A stretch of 64,000 bases of DNA from Megaustenia siamemsis. Lineage: Eukaryota > Mollusca > Gastropoda > Stylommatophora > Ariophantidae. The translations under genes and the position numbers were made by a program. The stretch is taken from positions 3,760,342-3,824,341 of the forward strand of contig JAVIAB010000159.1 in NCBI GenBank assembly GCA_032433765.1, given 5' to 3'. Below, one piece after another: positions 43,925 to 55,700 of the stretch. The notes below the pieces were generated by a model, which made no database searches, had not been told where the DNA came from, and saw only the letters and a list, made by a program, of their open reading frames with translations. The first letter of the stretch is position 1. Every line of letters begins with the position of its first letter.

Positions 43925-44420
43925 TCATCACATCCACCTTCATGTCGTGATTCTATATCGTTTTCTTAGTTATTGCGTCTTCCTTGTATCTGCCAGGGTG
44001 ACCAGGATCTCTTTGAGCAGGCTCACCTTATGTTAAGTTTCTTTAGTTTCTTTTCATTTACGCCATCGATGTTACATGAGATATATTGTCGCATTTCGGA
44101 GACTTTAGCGGAACGATTTTGTGAACATCTTCGGGATGTTCAACAGAATACTGGCACGGCGTCCCATTTTAGTACCTCAGATCAAAAGAACTAAAGCGCA
44201 TCCATATTATGTATTGTTCTTTGCCACTGCGGCGACAGCAGCTGGTTCGCCTTGGAGAATTGCGTTATAGTCCAATTGGGTTCGCTGACCCCACTCGCAC
44301 ACACAGTTTTCCTTTGGCTGCTCCTTCCCTATTGCATATACAATTCTTCTGCCCATGTATGAGCACATTAGTATATGCACATGGAATGCTATTCACAGCT
44401 CGCCTCTACTAGACCACACT
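43925..44420 (+). pseudogene. Penelope-like element, 3' region
   Basis: Across frames: LRLPCICQGDQDLFEQAHLM, VPQIKRTKAHPYYV, then a tail PHSHTQFSFGCSFPIAYTIL that recurs on the minus strand near 48.9 kb. It is decayed, with many stops. Confidence 0.55.
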
Positions 44421-44599
44421 GCGATACTTCGGTGGTCTTCTATATCGCTTTTGTCTGGTCTGCTTACTTTAGTGCAAGGCGTTACCCTTTCCACCTGCAC
44501 TAACGATTTAATTGTCTGCCGTCTATAGTGTATCTTTCGTTCACCCGAAGTATTGTCTATATCTGCAATGTCGTTTCCTGTATAAATTTTACTGTCTTT

Positions 44600-46520
44600 G
44601 TAATTATTGCAGTGACCCATATAGTTTTGTCTGTAGTGTTGTATCTATGGGCCAATGGATTTTCTTTAGTCTACTATATTCTGTGCAATCTTGAAGTATG
44701 TGTTCAGCAGTCTGGGGCGCCTGTCCACATGTACAAGTAGTTGAGGTGCCGATCTTGAATTTTGTATACATGTGACTATGGAGTCGATTGTGTCCTGTTC
44801 TGAGGCGTATAATGATAACTTGTTCATATCTATTCATATTATGAAAGACATCCTTATTTGGGGCTTGTGGTCCGCTGATTGATTTGATTATCTGTTTCTT
44901 ATGATGGTATGTAACTGGTGTATCTAGTTGTGTGCTGTTGAACCTTCCTTTGCCAACTGATCTGCTTTCTCATTTCCTGGTATTCCACAGTGAAATGGGA
45001 TCCACTGCAGGGCAACCCTGTGGTGTTTGCAGAGTTCAGTCAATAAGGTTTGCAGATGTGGTAATTTTCTGGATTGTAGTGCCTGGAGTACTGATCTTGC
45101 ATCTGTAAAAAACACTACAGGCTATCGGCTAAGATTACTGTTCAGCAGTTTTTTCTATTACCAACTTTATTGCTTGTATTTCTGCATCATAATTGTGACG
45201 CCGTCTATAGTTATATCGATATTCTGCTTCTCTTATTGTGATATTCATGTCTTCTGTTTTGTTGATGTTGATTTTCATGTTGTATTTGTACCTGTGCTGT
45301 TGAGTCTATTTAAATGTTCTTGTAGATTTTTTAAATTTGTCCATGTGTTAGTGCCTGATCATCTGCAAATACAAGCTCGTTGGTTTGCTGTTACCGATGA
45401 GTTGGTTAACTTGCAGATATAGTCCATATATGTAATGAACAATAGAGGGTAGTAAGCACACCTGTCTTGCTCATGATCTGACTTCGTAGTGGTCCGTGTA
45501 TCCTGATGCTTAACTGAATGTGCAACTGCTGTTGATGTAGAGACTTTTAATTAGGCTTATTATATGTTGCCTTACTCCGTATGTTGTTAGTATCTCCCAC
45601 AGTTGTTCTCTGTTAAATGTTGCCTTACTCCGTATGTTGTTAGTATCTCCCACAGTTGTTCTCTGTTAGATGTTGCCTTACTCCGTATGTTGTTAGTATC
45701 TCCCACAGTTGTTCTCTGTTAGATGTTGCCTTACTCCGTATGTTGTTAGTATCTCCCACAGTTGTTCTCTGTTAGATGTTGCCTTACTCCGTATGTTGTT
45801 AGTATCTCCCACAGTTGTTCTCTGTTAGATGTTGCCTTACTCCGTATGTTGTTAGTATCTCCCACAGTTGTTCTCTGTTAGATGTTGCCTAACTCCGTAT
45901 GTTGTTAGTATCTCCCACAGTTGTTCTCTGTTAGATGTTGCCTAACTCCGTATCTTGTTAGTATCTCCCACAGTTGTTCTCTGTTAGATGTTGCCTTACT
46001 CCGTATGTTGTTAGTATCTCCCACAGTTGTTCTCTGTTAGATGTTGCCTAACTCCGTATGTTGTTAGTATCTCCCACAGTTGTTCTCTGTTAGATGTTGC
46101 CTTACTCCGTATGTTGTTAGTATCTCCCACAGTTGTTCTCTGTTAGATGTTGCCTTACTCCGTATGTTGTTAGTATCTCCCACAGTTGTTCTCTGTTAGA
46201 TGTTGCCTTACTCCGTATGTTGTTAGTATCTCCCACAGTTGTTCTCTGTTAGATGTTGCCTTACTCCGTATGTTGTTAGTATCTCCCACAGTTGTTCTCT
46301 GTTAGATGTTGCCTTACTCCGTATGTTGTTAGTATCTCCCACAGTTGTTCTCTGTTAGATGTTGCCTTACTCCGTATGTTGTTAGTATCTCCCACAGTTG
46401 TTCTCTGTTAGATGTTGCCTTACTCCGTATGTTGTTAGTATCTCCCACAGTTGTTCTCTGTTTACTCGGTCGAATGCCTTTTCCTGGTCAATGAAAGTCA
46501 TTAACAAATGTTGATTGTGT
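44600..46520 (-). pseudogene. LINE with RT and RNase H, internally deleted and expanded
   Basis: From 46.5 kb downward: LMTFIDQEKAFDRVNREQLW (RT motif A), a 53-bp tandem array, then YGVRQHIISLIKSLYI and EVRS-ARQVCLLPS-like motif B. The catalytic YADD region is lost. From 45.24 kb: YDAEIQAIKLVIEKT, FFTDARSVLQALQSRKLPHL, WIPFHCGIPGNEKADQLAKE (RNase H, with acidic and His/Asn/Asp residues kept). It ends with IIIRLRTGHNRLHSHMYTKF and CGQAPQTAEHILQDC. Jockey/I-type organisation is likely. The deletion between RT and RNase H and many frame breaks make it dead. Confidence 0.78.
45560..46465 (-). repeat. 53-bp tandem array inside a LINE RT
   Basis: Seventeen or so near-identical units of TGTTGCCTTACTCCGTATGT + TGTTAGTATCTCCCACAGTT + GTTCTCTGTTAGA. 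Both edges continue smoothly into LINE coding sequence, and the unit itself is the RT stretch encoding REQLWEILTTYGVRQH on the minus strand. Confidence 0.95.
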
Positions 46521-47038
46521 TTGATTGTATTGCAGAATTGTGTCATGCCTAAAATAATCAAATGAAATGTAGACATTGAAGATCTGACAGAGCAAGTATT
46601 GTAGATATGTGTATGTCTTAAATAATCAAATAAAACGTGAATGTTGACTATCTGTATTGTATATGTGTGGAAGCAGACTGGAGATTGCCAACATACAACA
46701 AGGACCATCTGGACGTCACCATTGCAAATGTCTACCATTTCTCCTAAGGACTCAAGTATAGGCTTATTAATCTTCTCATTATTTACATATACCTTATGTA
46801 TTGATTACCTGCTCGCTCGTATTGAGACATCATTTCTGAAGCTATCAAATCACTAGTTGTGTTTACAAAGAAGGACAAGTAGCGCAGTGGATGTCATCCC
46901 AAAGTGTAATAGGCGGTAACTAGATGACAGATTCAATATTCAAAACAGGCAGCAAAATTGGAACAGTTGTGCCAACATGTGACCTAGAGAGAAGCCAAAA
47001 CCAACAAAAACAACAAATTTCATTCGGAGTGGGAAAGA

Positions 47039-47376
47039 ATGTTGCACATCACCAACTACGGTGACCCCATACACCAACTACAGAGATTCCCGTATACCAT
47101 CATCTTCTGCCTGAGGACCGACTACTGCAGACTCCTAAGTCACCTCTACCATCTCTCAGTCATCTCTCAAAGTGTCCCACACAAACCAATGCCCATATGG
47201 AACTTGTATCCAGGACCCGGAGCATATCCTACATCTTTGTCCAGCCCACAAAAAAAAAAAACCACATTGTCAAATCTGGCCCGAAGGTGCTGAACTGAGG
47301 TGGAAACTAGGGGTAAGCCGCCACGACCTGGAAAGAACTGTTATCTCCATCATGAAAACAGGTTTGCAGATTTGAT
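47039..47376 (+). pseudogene. LINE C-terminal tail
   Basis: Plus strand: IIFCLRTDYCRLLSHLYHL, then after a frameshift near 47,175 HTNQCPYGTCIQDPEHILHL and CPAH, the usual C-terminal Cys/His block of RNase H-type LINEs. It is followed by a tail to a stop at 47,376. Confidence 0.72.
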
Positions 47377-47970
47377 CTCATAAAGTAAAGACCAGATGGG
47401 AGGTCTCTACTACTAAGACGGGGAGAGTGCAACGGGTGGAACTGTTGCATCAATTAAAAAAACACACCATAGTCCAACGACGGGACAAGCCACGCGAGTA
47501 AGGGCCGCATTGAAAGCTCTATCCACGGGAAGGACACTCCGGCAAATAATCTCCTACTGCCAAGGCCATGGGAGAACACACCGATAAAAATCACGAGCAG
47601 AGTCTTGACTGACATCCACCCTACTAGAAGGGAAGTTTCAACGTCAAATCAAGGTTCAGCCTGCCGAAAGACGGAGTGTGTCAGCCACAACGCAAGTTTA
47701 GGGGGAAAAGTCAGGACACACACGCATATACGAGTTCTGAACATGAGAGCAGTTCATCGTGTGTCATCGGGTCTTACCCTTCACCATGAAACAGAACAAA
47801 GAACCAAGTTCGCATGATCACAGGACTGCTAAAGAAGATGAAGTGTGTACAAAAAAAGGACAAGGTCAGAAGAAATAAAGAGCAAGCCTTTCTACGCCAA
47901 TAGGGCTCTAGAGTTATGGGTAACGCAAACTCCTCTTCCACAGCAAGATAGAGTGGAGACACACCTTCTT
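47377..47970. other. No recognised gene
   Basis: Short frames in both strands without family resemblance. It may be LINE 3' or 5' non-coding sequence. Confidence 0.45.
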
Positions 47971-47974
47971 CTTC

Positions 47975-48415
47975 TCTTCTTCACCCCATAACACCGGTGA
48001 TCGACACTGTTGACAGACTTAGTCAACATTCTCCAATTTTCTTCATTTTTAAATTTGTTGAGACTGCAAAGTCGAGACCTGTCCATTCTTTAATGTTATC
48101 TTCCCATCTCTTCCTCTATCTCTCCTTCTCGCTCCTTTCACTTTTCCTTGTAGAATAATCTTTGCTAGCCAGCAGACAATCGAAATCCGTGGCCAAACCA
48201 TTTCCTTTTGCACCTTTTCTCAACAGTCAATAGAATATCATGAACTTGTAATCATTACTTGTATCTTTATGCAAACTTGTCTATTTATTATTACAATCTA
48301 AGTAAGAAATTTCAAGGGCCTGAGTCATCTCTACAGACAGTATTTTCTTCTACAGTTCTGCTGTAAAGGTCCATGTTTCACAAGCGGATAGAAAAACTGC
48401 TTGACAGGGGAAAAA
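47975..48415 (-). pseudogene. LINE C-terminal region, downstream half
   Basis: Minus strand across frames: FLSACETWTFTAELQKKILSVE, then RKRWEDNIKEWTGLDFAVST and WRMLTKSVNSVDHRCYG with a stop. Together with 49,060-49,310 it is one LINE copy, separated by a Penelope-like segment. Confidence 0.7.
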
Positions 48416-48429
48416 TAAAAAAAAAAAAA

Positions 48430-48990
48430 TAAATGGTATGTTAGAAGCTTTACGTGATAAGTGGGCGACACAGACTAAACGACGTTTCGGCACAATAGGC
48501 CTTCAGCAGGAACAAACAAGAAAAACACACACACAAAACTAATAACGAAACATTCAAAACAAAAATATTCGAAATATGTTAAAGAAAATATCTATCCTGT
48601 GTGTATGAAAAGGAAATGGTAACAAAAGTGTGGCTGTCGTGAATGTGCAGAAATATGCGCAAATGCACACCGAACCAGCGGAGACACAGGGGTCAGTGTG
48701 CAAACACAAAGGAGAAAGAATAGAACAGTAGACTAGCAGGTGCTCAAAAGGCGGTAAGAGTGAGATGTCTGAGAGTGGGGTACAATAAAAACAAATGAGG
48801 GGTAAGGAGCACAGAAAAAAAGGTATAGAGGAGAACACCGAAGTGTCTCATAAGGGACTATAGGAGAAGAACTATAAATAGCATGGCATAGTAGATAGAC
48901 CAAAGATCCCAAATATGTGCAGTAGCGAAGGCTATGCAAAAGGGAAGGAGCAACCAAAAGGAAACTATGTGTATGAGTGTGATACATACG
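48430..48990 (-). mobile_element. Penelope-like 3' end inserted in a LINE
   Basis: Minus strand: HTHTHSFLLVAPSLLHSLRY tail near 48.98 kb, shared with 44.29-44.41 kb, ending at 48,440-48,515 with CTGAAGGCCTATTGTGCCGAAACGTC broken into CTGAAGGCC and GCCGAAACGTCG. The LINE sequence resumes on both sides. The boundaries are approximate. Confidence 0.5.
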
Positions 48991-49059
48991 AGGATAGTTT
49001 GCATTATTAACAGAACAAGTAAGTGTTTTCACCTGAGCGTTTTACTAGATTCCATTAGG

Positions 49060-49310
49060 ACTAAGCCATTAGGAATATTTTTCTTCTGCTGAATTTGTCT
49101 GCTGACAACACAACTTCATTGTCTGCCTTTAAAATAACACAGGGAATTGACAGGGCAGCTCATCAGCCTGTTTTTAGAACTCTGATTGATGTCCTTACTT
49201 TTCCAAACAGGTTTTAGCTTTGCAAGAGCTGCTGTAGTTTGCGCTATTGTAGACAATATTTCAGGTTTTAAACCTTCGTTGCTGACAAATGATCCTAAGC
49301 ATTTAAATTA
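49060..49310 (-). pseudogene. LINE post-RT region, upstream half
   Basis: Minus strand: LGSFVSNEGLKPEILSTIAQ, TTAALAKLKPVWKSKDISI. The adjoining 48,975-49,141 recurs at 56,545-56,692. Confidence 0.7.
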
Positions 49311-49450
49311 ATGGGTACCGGATTTTTTCTGGGAAAGTAAAGCGGCACGGGCGTAATACCGACCACATTACCCAAAAATCATGTGCAGAAGGTCTGTAAA
49401 ATCTATGGTCACTAACACCATATTCCCTGTACGCCACGTGGCGTGACGGG
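49311..49450 (+). mobile_element. SINE tail copy
   Basis: The body of the 39.7-kb SINE in plus orientation (GGTACCGGATTTTTTCTGGG ... CGGCACGGGCGTAATACCG ... ACGCCACGTGGCGTGACGG), without its tRNA-like head. Confidence 0.8.
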
Positions 49451-50880
49451 GGTACTTGACTTTTTGACTATTTCAATTTGTCAACTGTTTCTAGATCTTG
49501 GGCATCATATTCCCTGTACGCCACGTGGCGTGACGGGGTACTTGACTTTTTGACTATTTCAATTTGTCAACTGTTTCTATATCTTGGGCATCATATTCCC
49601 TGTACGCCACGTGGCGTGACGGGGGTACTTGACTTTTTGACTATTTCAATTTGTCAACTGTTTCTAGATCTTGGGCATCATATTCCCTGTACGCCACGTG
49701 GCGTGACGGGGGTACTTGACTTTTTGACTATTTCAATTTGTCAACTGTTTCTAGATCTTGGGCATCATATTCCCTGTACGCCACGTGGCGTGACGGGGGT
49801 ACTTGACTTTTTGACTATTTCAATTTGTCAACTGTTTCTAGATCTTGGGCATCATATTCCCTGTACGCCACGTGGCGTGACGGGGGTACTTGACTATTTC
49901 AATTTGTCAACTGTTTCTAGATCTTGGGCATCATATTCCCTGTACGCCACGTGGCGTGACGGGGGTTACTTGACTATTTCAATTTGTCAACTGTTTCTAG
50001 ATCTTGGGCATCATATTCCCTGTACGCCACGTGGCGTGACGGGGGTTACTTGACTATTTCAATTTGTCAACTGTTTCTAGATCTTGGGCATCATATTCCC
50101 TGTACGCCACGTGGCGTGACGGGGGTACTTGACTATTTCAATTTGTCAACTGTTTCTAGATCTTGGGCATCATATTCCCTGTACGCCACGTGGCGTGACG
50201 GGGGTACTTGACTATTTCAATTTGTCAACTGTTTCTAGACCTTGGGCATCATATTCCCTGTACGCCACGTGGCGTGACGGGGGTACTTGACTATTTCAAT
50301 TTGTCAACTGTTTCTAGATCTTGGGCATCATATTCCCTGTACGCCACGTGGCGTGACGGGGGTACTTGACTATTTCAATTTGTCAACTGTTTCTAGATCT
50401 TGGGCATCATATTCCCTGTACGCCACGTGACGTGACGGGGGTACTTGACTATTTCAATTTGTCAACTGTTTCTAGATCTTGGGCATCATATTCCCTGTAC
50501 GCCACGTGGCGTGACGGGGGTACTTGACTATTTCAATTTGTCAACTGTTTCTAGATCTTGGGCATCATATTCCCTGTACGCCACGTGGCGTGACGGGGGT
50601 ACTTGACTATTTCAATTTGTCAACTGTTTCTAGATCTTGGGCATCATATTCCCTGTACGCCACGTGGCGTGACGGGGGTACTTGACTATTTCAATTTGTC
50701 AACTGTTTCTAGATCTTGGGCATCATATTCCCTGTACGCCACGTGGCGTGACGGGGGTACTTGACTATTTCAATTTGTCAACTGTTTCTAGATCTTGGGC
50801 ATCATATTCCCTGTACGCCACGTGGCGTGACGGGGGTACTTGACTATTTCAATTTGTCAACTGTTTCTAGATCTTGGGCA
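49435..50880 (+). repeat. 79-87-bp minisatellite seeded by the SINE tail, about 18 units
   Basis: Unit TTGACTATTTCAATTTGTCA + ACTGTTTCTAGATCTTGGGC + ATCATATTCCCTGTACGCCA + CGTGGCGTGACGGGGGTAC. The first five units carry an extra 8 bp (TTTTTGAC). Each unit contains the 14-bp palindrome ACGCCACGTGGCGT; one near 50,425 has CGTGAC instead. Confidence 0.95.
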
Positions 50881-50939
50881 TATATTTTGATCTTAACAAC
50901 GCTTGGATAAACGTCAAAGGAAATAACAGGATATTCATG

Positions 50940-51180
50940 TTTGGCTTTTTTTTATTTGAAGCCGCGATTGTTCTTGTACAGAGAAGAGACAACCAGAGAA
51001 TTCTAAAACATACTTTTCTATGGGAAACATACACAGAAAATGAGACATCTAGAAATGTACTAAAGAAACACTTATAAGAGAAGCAAAGTTGGCAGACATA
51101 GACTCAGAAAAGATCGAACATATCGTCAAGAATAGAGACGTATGGCAAGAAACACCACAAGCCCTATGGGACATCTAGTG
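50940..51180 (+). pseudogene. Possible retroelement fragment
   Basis: Plus-strand frames read LREAKLADIDSEKIEHIVKN-like residues ending in a stop. This looks like a decayed LINE segment by composition and neighbourhood, but no catalytic motif is present. Confidence 0.3.
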
Positions 51181-51229
51181 GCTTTGGAAGGATGAAGATT
51201 GGCCTTGTTCGTCGCCTGGTTGTCCCATA

Positions 51230-51940
51230 TCAAATCCTAAAGATCTACAATTTCTTAACGTAATAAACACGGCAAGCAAAAAATATGGATTAGATATGAT
51301 TATCAAAAAGACTAAAACTATGATCATAAACAAAGAAAATTCTCAAGACCTACAAATAAATATCAAAATTGAAGGAATACATCTGGAGACAGTTCAGAAC
51401 TACAACTACCTTGGGCATACTATAACCAGTGATGGAAAATGTACAATTGAAATAAACAAAAGAATAGGTATGATGAAAAGTAATTTTAATGTCATGAAAA
51501 ATATACTAACAGCAAAACAAATAACACCAGGGCTAAATCTAGGAATGGCAAAATCTTCTCATTATTCCTATATGGTGCAGAAACATTGACATTAGACAAG
51601 AAAACAGAAAAGAAAATTGAGCCATTTGAAATGTGGATTTATTAAGAATAGGTAGAATTGGATGGACAGAAAAGAAACAAACGATGAGGTTTTAAAACAA
51701 CTAAAAATGAAAAGAGAACTACTAAACACAATTAGAATAAGACAAATGAAATTGTTGGGGCATGTTAAAAAACACAACAGCCTAATAAAAGTAATATTGG
51801 AAGGGAAAATACAAAGTAAAAGAGTCAGAGCAGACCAAGACTAACATGGACGAGTAACATCAAAAGATGGACAAGTCAACCTATGACAATCTGCACCATC
51901 AACAAAGCAAGAAACAGAGTGGTAGCCAACCTTCGATGCG
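51230..51940 (+). pseudogene. LINE RT-to-C-terminus fragment
   Basis: KKTKTMIINKENSQDLQINIK, then NYNYLGHTITSDGKCTIEIN and NVMKNILTAKQITPGL, then in other frames QMKLLGHVKKHNSLIKVILE and a stop. Close relative of the 3.57-4.14-kb and 7.66-7.99-kb fragments. The YADD region is missing upstream. Confidence 0.8.
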
Positions 51941-52318
51941 GAGACGGCACTCAATAATGACGTCACTTCCTGTATACTCTGTCTCTGACCGGGCGGGACG
52001 TCGTTGGTTTTCTTCCCCTCGAACCTCAAAAGTAAACTCGTTTGGTTTCTTTTAAACTTGTAACGATTGTTGTGCTGTAGACCCGCTGCTGGTAATATCA
52101 GTTTGTTCTTTAATACACATCACATCTCACTCGCTTGATCACGCTTGCTTTCATTGAACGTAATCAGTCACCGTAAAGTTGGCAACCACAGTACAATGAA
52201 ATAATTCAACAAGAACAGAAGATAATATTATAAATATAATAATAATATTATATCAAAATGTTGATGTAATTATATTGTAACATCATTATCTCATGATGCA
52301 AGAACATTAAATAATAAT
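51941..52318. other. No recognised gene
   Basis: AT-rich DNA with ATAATAAT at the edge, used as the MITE target. Confidence 0.55.
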
Positions 52319-52907
52319 GGTAATTTCCTAGTTTGATCAGATATATTATTTCAGTTTGGAAGAGTGATGTCCCCTAAAATATGTCTGCCAAAATACAGTG
52401 GTTCTACGCATTTTTGGCGTTGGGGTCATTACGCTGGCATGTAATCATTTCGGAGTATCTGTTGATTGGGCGTTGGGTCCAGGGGTTAGGTTTAGCTTTA
52501 GTGTTAAATATTTATAAATATATTATAACGCGTGACAAAAACGACGCCACTCGGCCTAATTATGATCTTCTGATCGAAGGGAATTGTGCGGTTGATTACC
52601 AATCGCCGTAATTTACTGCAAATGTTGGAAGATTGTCAAACTTTGGCTATTAATTAAAATGCACATACACACACATAAATACAAAAAATATCTAGAAATA
52701 GCTTTACGAAACACAATGCAACGTCTGTATTACCTCAAATTACCTCCGAACGCCACACTGACCCAAACGCCAGTGTGAGTGACACATGCCAGCGTAATGA
52801 CCCCAACGCCAAGAATGCGTAGAACCACTGTATTTTGGCAGACATATTTTAGGGGACATCACTCTTCCAAACTGAAATAATATATCTGATCAAACTAGGA
52901 AATTACC
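52319..52907 (+). mobile_element. MITE copy 3 (589 bp, 8-bp TSD)
   Basis: GGTAATTTCCTAGTTTG inverted ends, with ATAATAAT on both sides (52,311-52,318 and 52,908-52,915). Its internal sequence (CTAATTATGATCTTCTGATC and onward) matches copy 2 in reverse. Confidence 0.95.
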
Positions 52908-53285
52908 ATAATAATAATGTATATTTTGTTGTATTCTTGTTCGGTCGTCACGTAGTTATAAGTAGCATAATTCTCAAATTTAAAATGTCACCTGATTGTT
53001 AGATTTAAGATCAGAGATCTCAAATAAATAACTCGGAATTGATATGGGATAGTGACAAAATAGTAGGAATTTAGTGTCCCAAACTATTTCTGCACGGAGT
53101 AACGTCCCCTTGCACTTTATGTGACTTTATTCGGTCGCTCTCGAATCTGATATTAGAAGACCACTGGGTTAGGTTTAGCTTTCGAAATAACTAAGCTAAT
53201 CCTAAACCTTGTTAAAAAAAAAAAATTAAATTGAATGTCCAAAAAGTAGAACCTTTTGATAATTTAAGTATGTCCAGTCAGTGAG
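52908..53285. other. No recognised gene; resembles sequence after the 4.7-kb gap
   Basis: The stretch around 53,065-53,240 (TTTAGTGTCCCAAA, GACTTTATTCGGTCGCTCT, ATTAGAAGACC) is a diverged copy of 4,805-4,965. It is probably another uncharacterised dispersed repeat. No coding sequence. Confidence 0.6.
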
Positions 53286-53289
53286 GTAA

Positions 53290-53590
53290 TGTAAAGACAG
53301 ATCTTGGGAAGGTCCTGCAAAAGCAACATACAATGAATTAGACAACAAAGTGAAAAGTTCAGCAAGAAGAGATACTAGAGCTTATATAGACAATTTGGCA
53401 GAGACAGATGCAATTACAGGAGACAGCAGAACTCTCTATACTGTACAAAAGATGCTGACAAACACCTGTACATCCAGTGGAACAACAATTCTAGACAAAT
53501 CTGGATTAATGCTAACAACAAGCGCAGACATAAAAGCCCGTTGGGCGAACACTTCTAAGAAATTCTTAACCGTCCACTACCTCACAGTTT
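53290..53590 (+). pseudogene. LINE EN-RT linker fragment
   Basis: RDTRAYIDNLAETDAITGDS, RTLYTVQKMLTN, TTILDKSGLMLTTSADIKAR and WANTSKKFL match the segment that precedes the RT in many non-LTR elements. It is truncated at both ends, and the neighbouring LINE piece is on the other strand. Confidence 0.7.
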
Positions 53591-53930
53591 AATAGATTTT
53601 GAAGCTGAAACACCAGCAGCAGAATTAGATGGAGTGTCAATAGGTGTAGATTTCATAGCACCAGTGATGATACGAGCAGCATGGTTTTGTGTTCTGTTAA
53701 TTTTGCTAAGCTGTGATTTGGAAGCTGTAGCCCAGGCTGTGACTCCATACTCTAGGACTGGTCTTACTCTTCTTACGTATAGTAGTTTCAAATATTGCTG
53801 TCTGCTCTCCAGTCCGTTCCTGCCAATTTCTTCATATTTGTTCATTTTCTGGCTCTTGTTTTTTTTGTTTATCTGATTTATCCATGTCATTCTTCGATCC
53901 ATGGTGACACCAAGATATGTTGGATTTTAG
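53582..53930 (-). pseudogene. LINE post-RT fragment
   Basis: DRRMTWINQINKKNKSQKMN, then YLKLLYVRRVRPVLEYGVTA and ARIITGAMKSTPIDT. Same family as the 54.6-55.7-kb element. Confidence 0.78.
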
Positions 53931-54615
53931 TCAATAGGAAGTGTATGGTCTTTTGTCTTCAATTTTGCAGAAAGTGTTGTTTCTTGATGGACTTTCGTTT
54001 CCAAGATGGTGGAACTAGTTCACGTTCTCCAGTCGCTGCAGAAGTTGCATTTGGGGTCTGATTAATTTCAGCTCTTCATTGCAATTTTCTGCATTTGAAG
54101 CTAAAATGATGTTCTATTAAACACATCTGTGCCAATGAAAAGGAGTAGTACACACAGCAATATTCTTTTTTGACAAATCAAGTATTGTGAATGTGACCTT
54201 CCACCGTCTAGAGTTGATCTGCGGTTTACGTCACATTCAGTGCTGTTCAATGACCATTGTTGGATTTGTTTGACGCAAGTCATTTACATGTTACAACTCA
54301 TTAATGTGGATTGCTCCGTCAGGTCAGCCAAAGTTTTATCTCTTTGGAGAATATGCAACCTGTTTCGTACGATGTGGCTGCATTCACTGGAGTAATTAGG
54401 AATCTGTGGGCGCAGCCATTGTTTTACGTGGGCTATTGTTGTGTGTACTACATCATTATAATGACTCATCATATATCCCTAGACCAGCCATACGCTAATC
54501 TTACGGTCTGTTGTTTGATGTGTGACGGGGATAATCCGATGACTGTGTTTTATTAGTTTGGATTTGGAGTCAAAAATTATGTCCTAACATCATCAAGTGC
54601 TATACATAAAAAAAA
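53931..54615. other. No firmly recognised gene
   Basis: The minus strand has short frames next to LINE pieces on both sides, so decayed LINE sequence is likely, but no motif is clear. Confidence 0.4.
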
Positions 54616-54619
54616 TATG

Positions 54620-55700
54620 ATGATCATCATTTTCAGGAGGATGTGAACTTGCGGTCAATATGGTGGATAGGCGGCAGGAATCATTGAAGGCTGTGTATGA
54701 AAGTGTTCCTTGTTGCAGTTTCCTCATATTCCAAGTCCAGCTTGTTGCAGGAGCTACTGAGTTAGGTGCTCTTTTTCCAAACCAGTTATTATTTGGTGGG
54801 GTGGTTAGGGAGCCTTTTATATTTCTCTGTTATTACATTACTTTATTTTTCCGTCTGTCTTCCAAATGTAGGCCGGTTACAGTTTCTAGTGTGTCAATAG
54901 GTGTTGGTTTTGTAGCACCAGTGATGATGCGGCCTGGTTTTGTGTTCTGTTAACTTGCTAAGCTGTGATTTGATGCTGTAGCCCAGGCTGTGACTTATAC
55001 ATTGGGACTTATCTTACTCTTCCTGCATATAGTCATTTCAAGGTATTGCTGTCTGCTCCCCACTCCTTTTCTGCTAGTTTCCTCATTATATCTGTTTGTT
55101 TTCTGGCTCTTTTGTTAGCTTTGTCTATCTGATTTATCCATGTCATTCTGCGATCCATGATGATGCCATGATATGTTAGGTTTTGGTCAATAAGAAGTGT
55201 GTGGTCTTTTATTATCAAATTTTATTGAGTGTGTTTCTTGATAAGTTAAAAATTGTGTATGTAGTTTTTTTATTCATGGGTAGTAGCCAGGTGTTCGTCC
55301 ATTTTTCAAGTTCTCTAGGCATCTTGCATTCTGGAACTAGCCAATGGTATAGATTCCCCACGTTCCCATATCGCCAGGTCATCTTTGTACATTGCAGAGT
55401 GTATTCTTGGTATTCTTCTACTCTGCCTTGTGGGACATATTGTTTGACTTTGGTTTTCTTACTTAGTTGTCCTGATTCTTGTACTCTGGCCATTTGTCTT
55501 GTAGGTGTTGAGATATCCAGTTTAATAAATAGCCTCAGATACCAAGACTGAGAAGCTTGTTCTTTAATCCTTCTCTCAATACCCTATCAAAAACCTTCTC
55601 CATGTCAACCCACACTGTCAATGTGTGTTTCTTTTTTTGTAGAGCAATTTGCTGTGCTATGTAGGTAAAGAGGTCTTTAGTTGATCTATGCTGATGGAAT
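54620..55700 (-). pseudogene. Degenerate LINE: RT to C-terminal region
   Basis: From 55.7 kb: FHQHRSTKDLFTYIAQQIAL, LTVWVDMEKVFDRVLREGLK (RT motif A region), a 92-codon open piece (55,493-55,215), then DRRMTWINQIDKANKRARKQ. After that come IITGATKPTPIDTLETVTGL and RAPNSVAPATSWTWNMRKLQ. The catalytic YADD block was not found. Frames change repeatedly. Confidence 0.75.
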
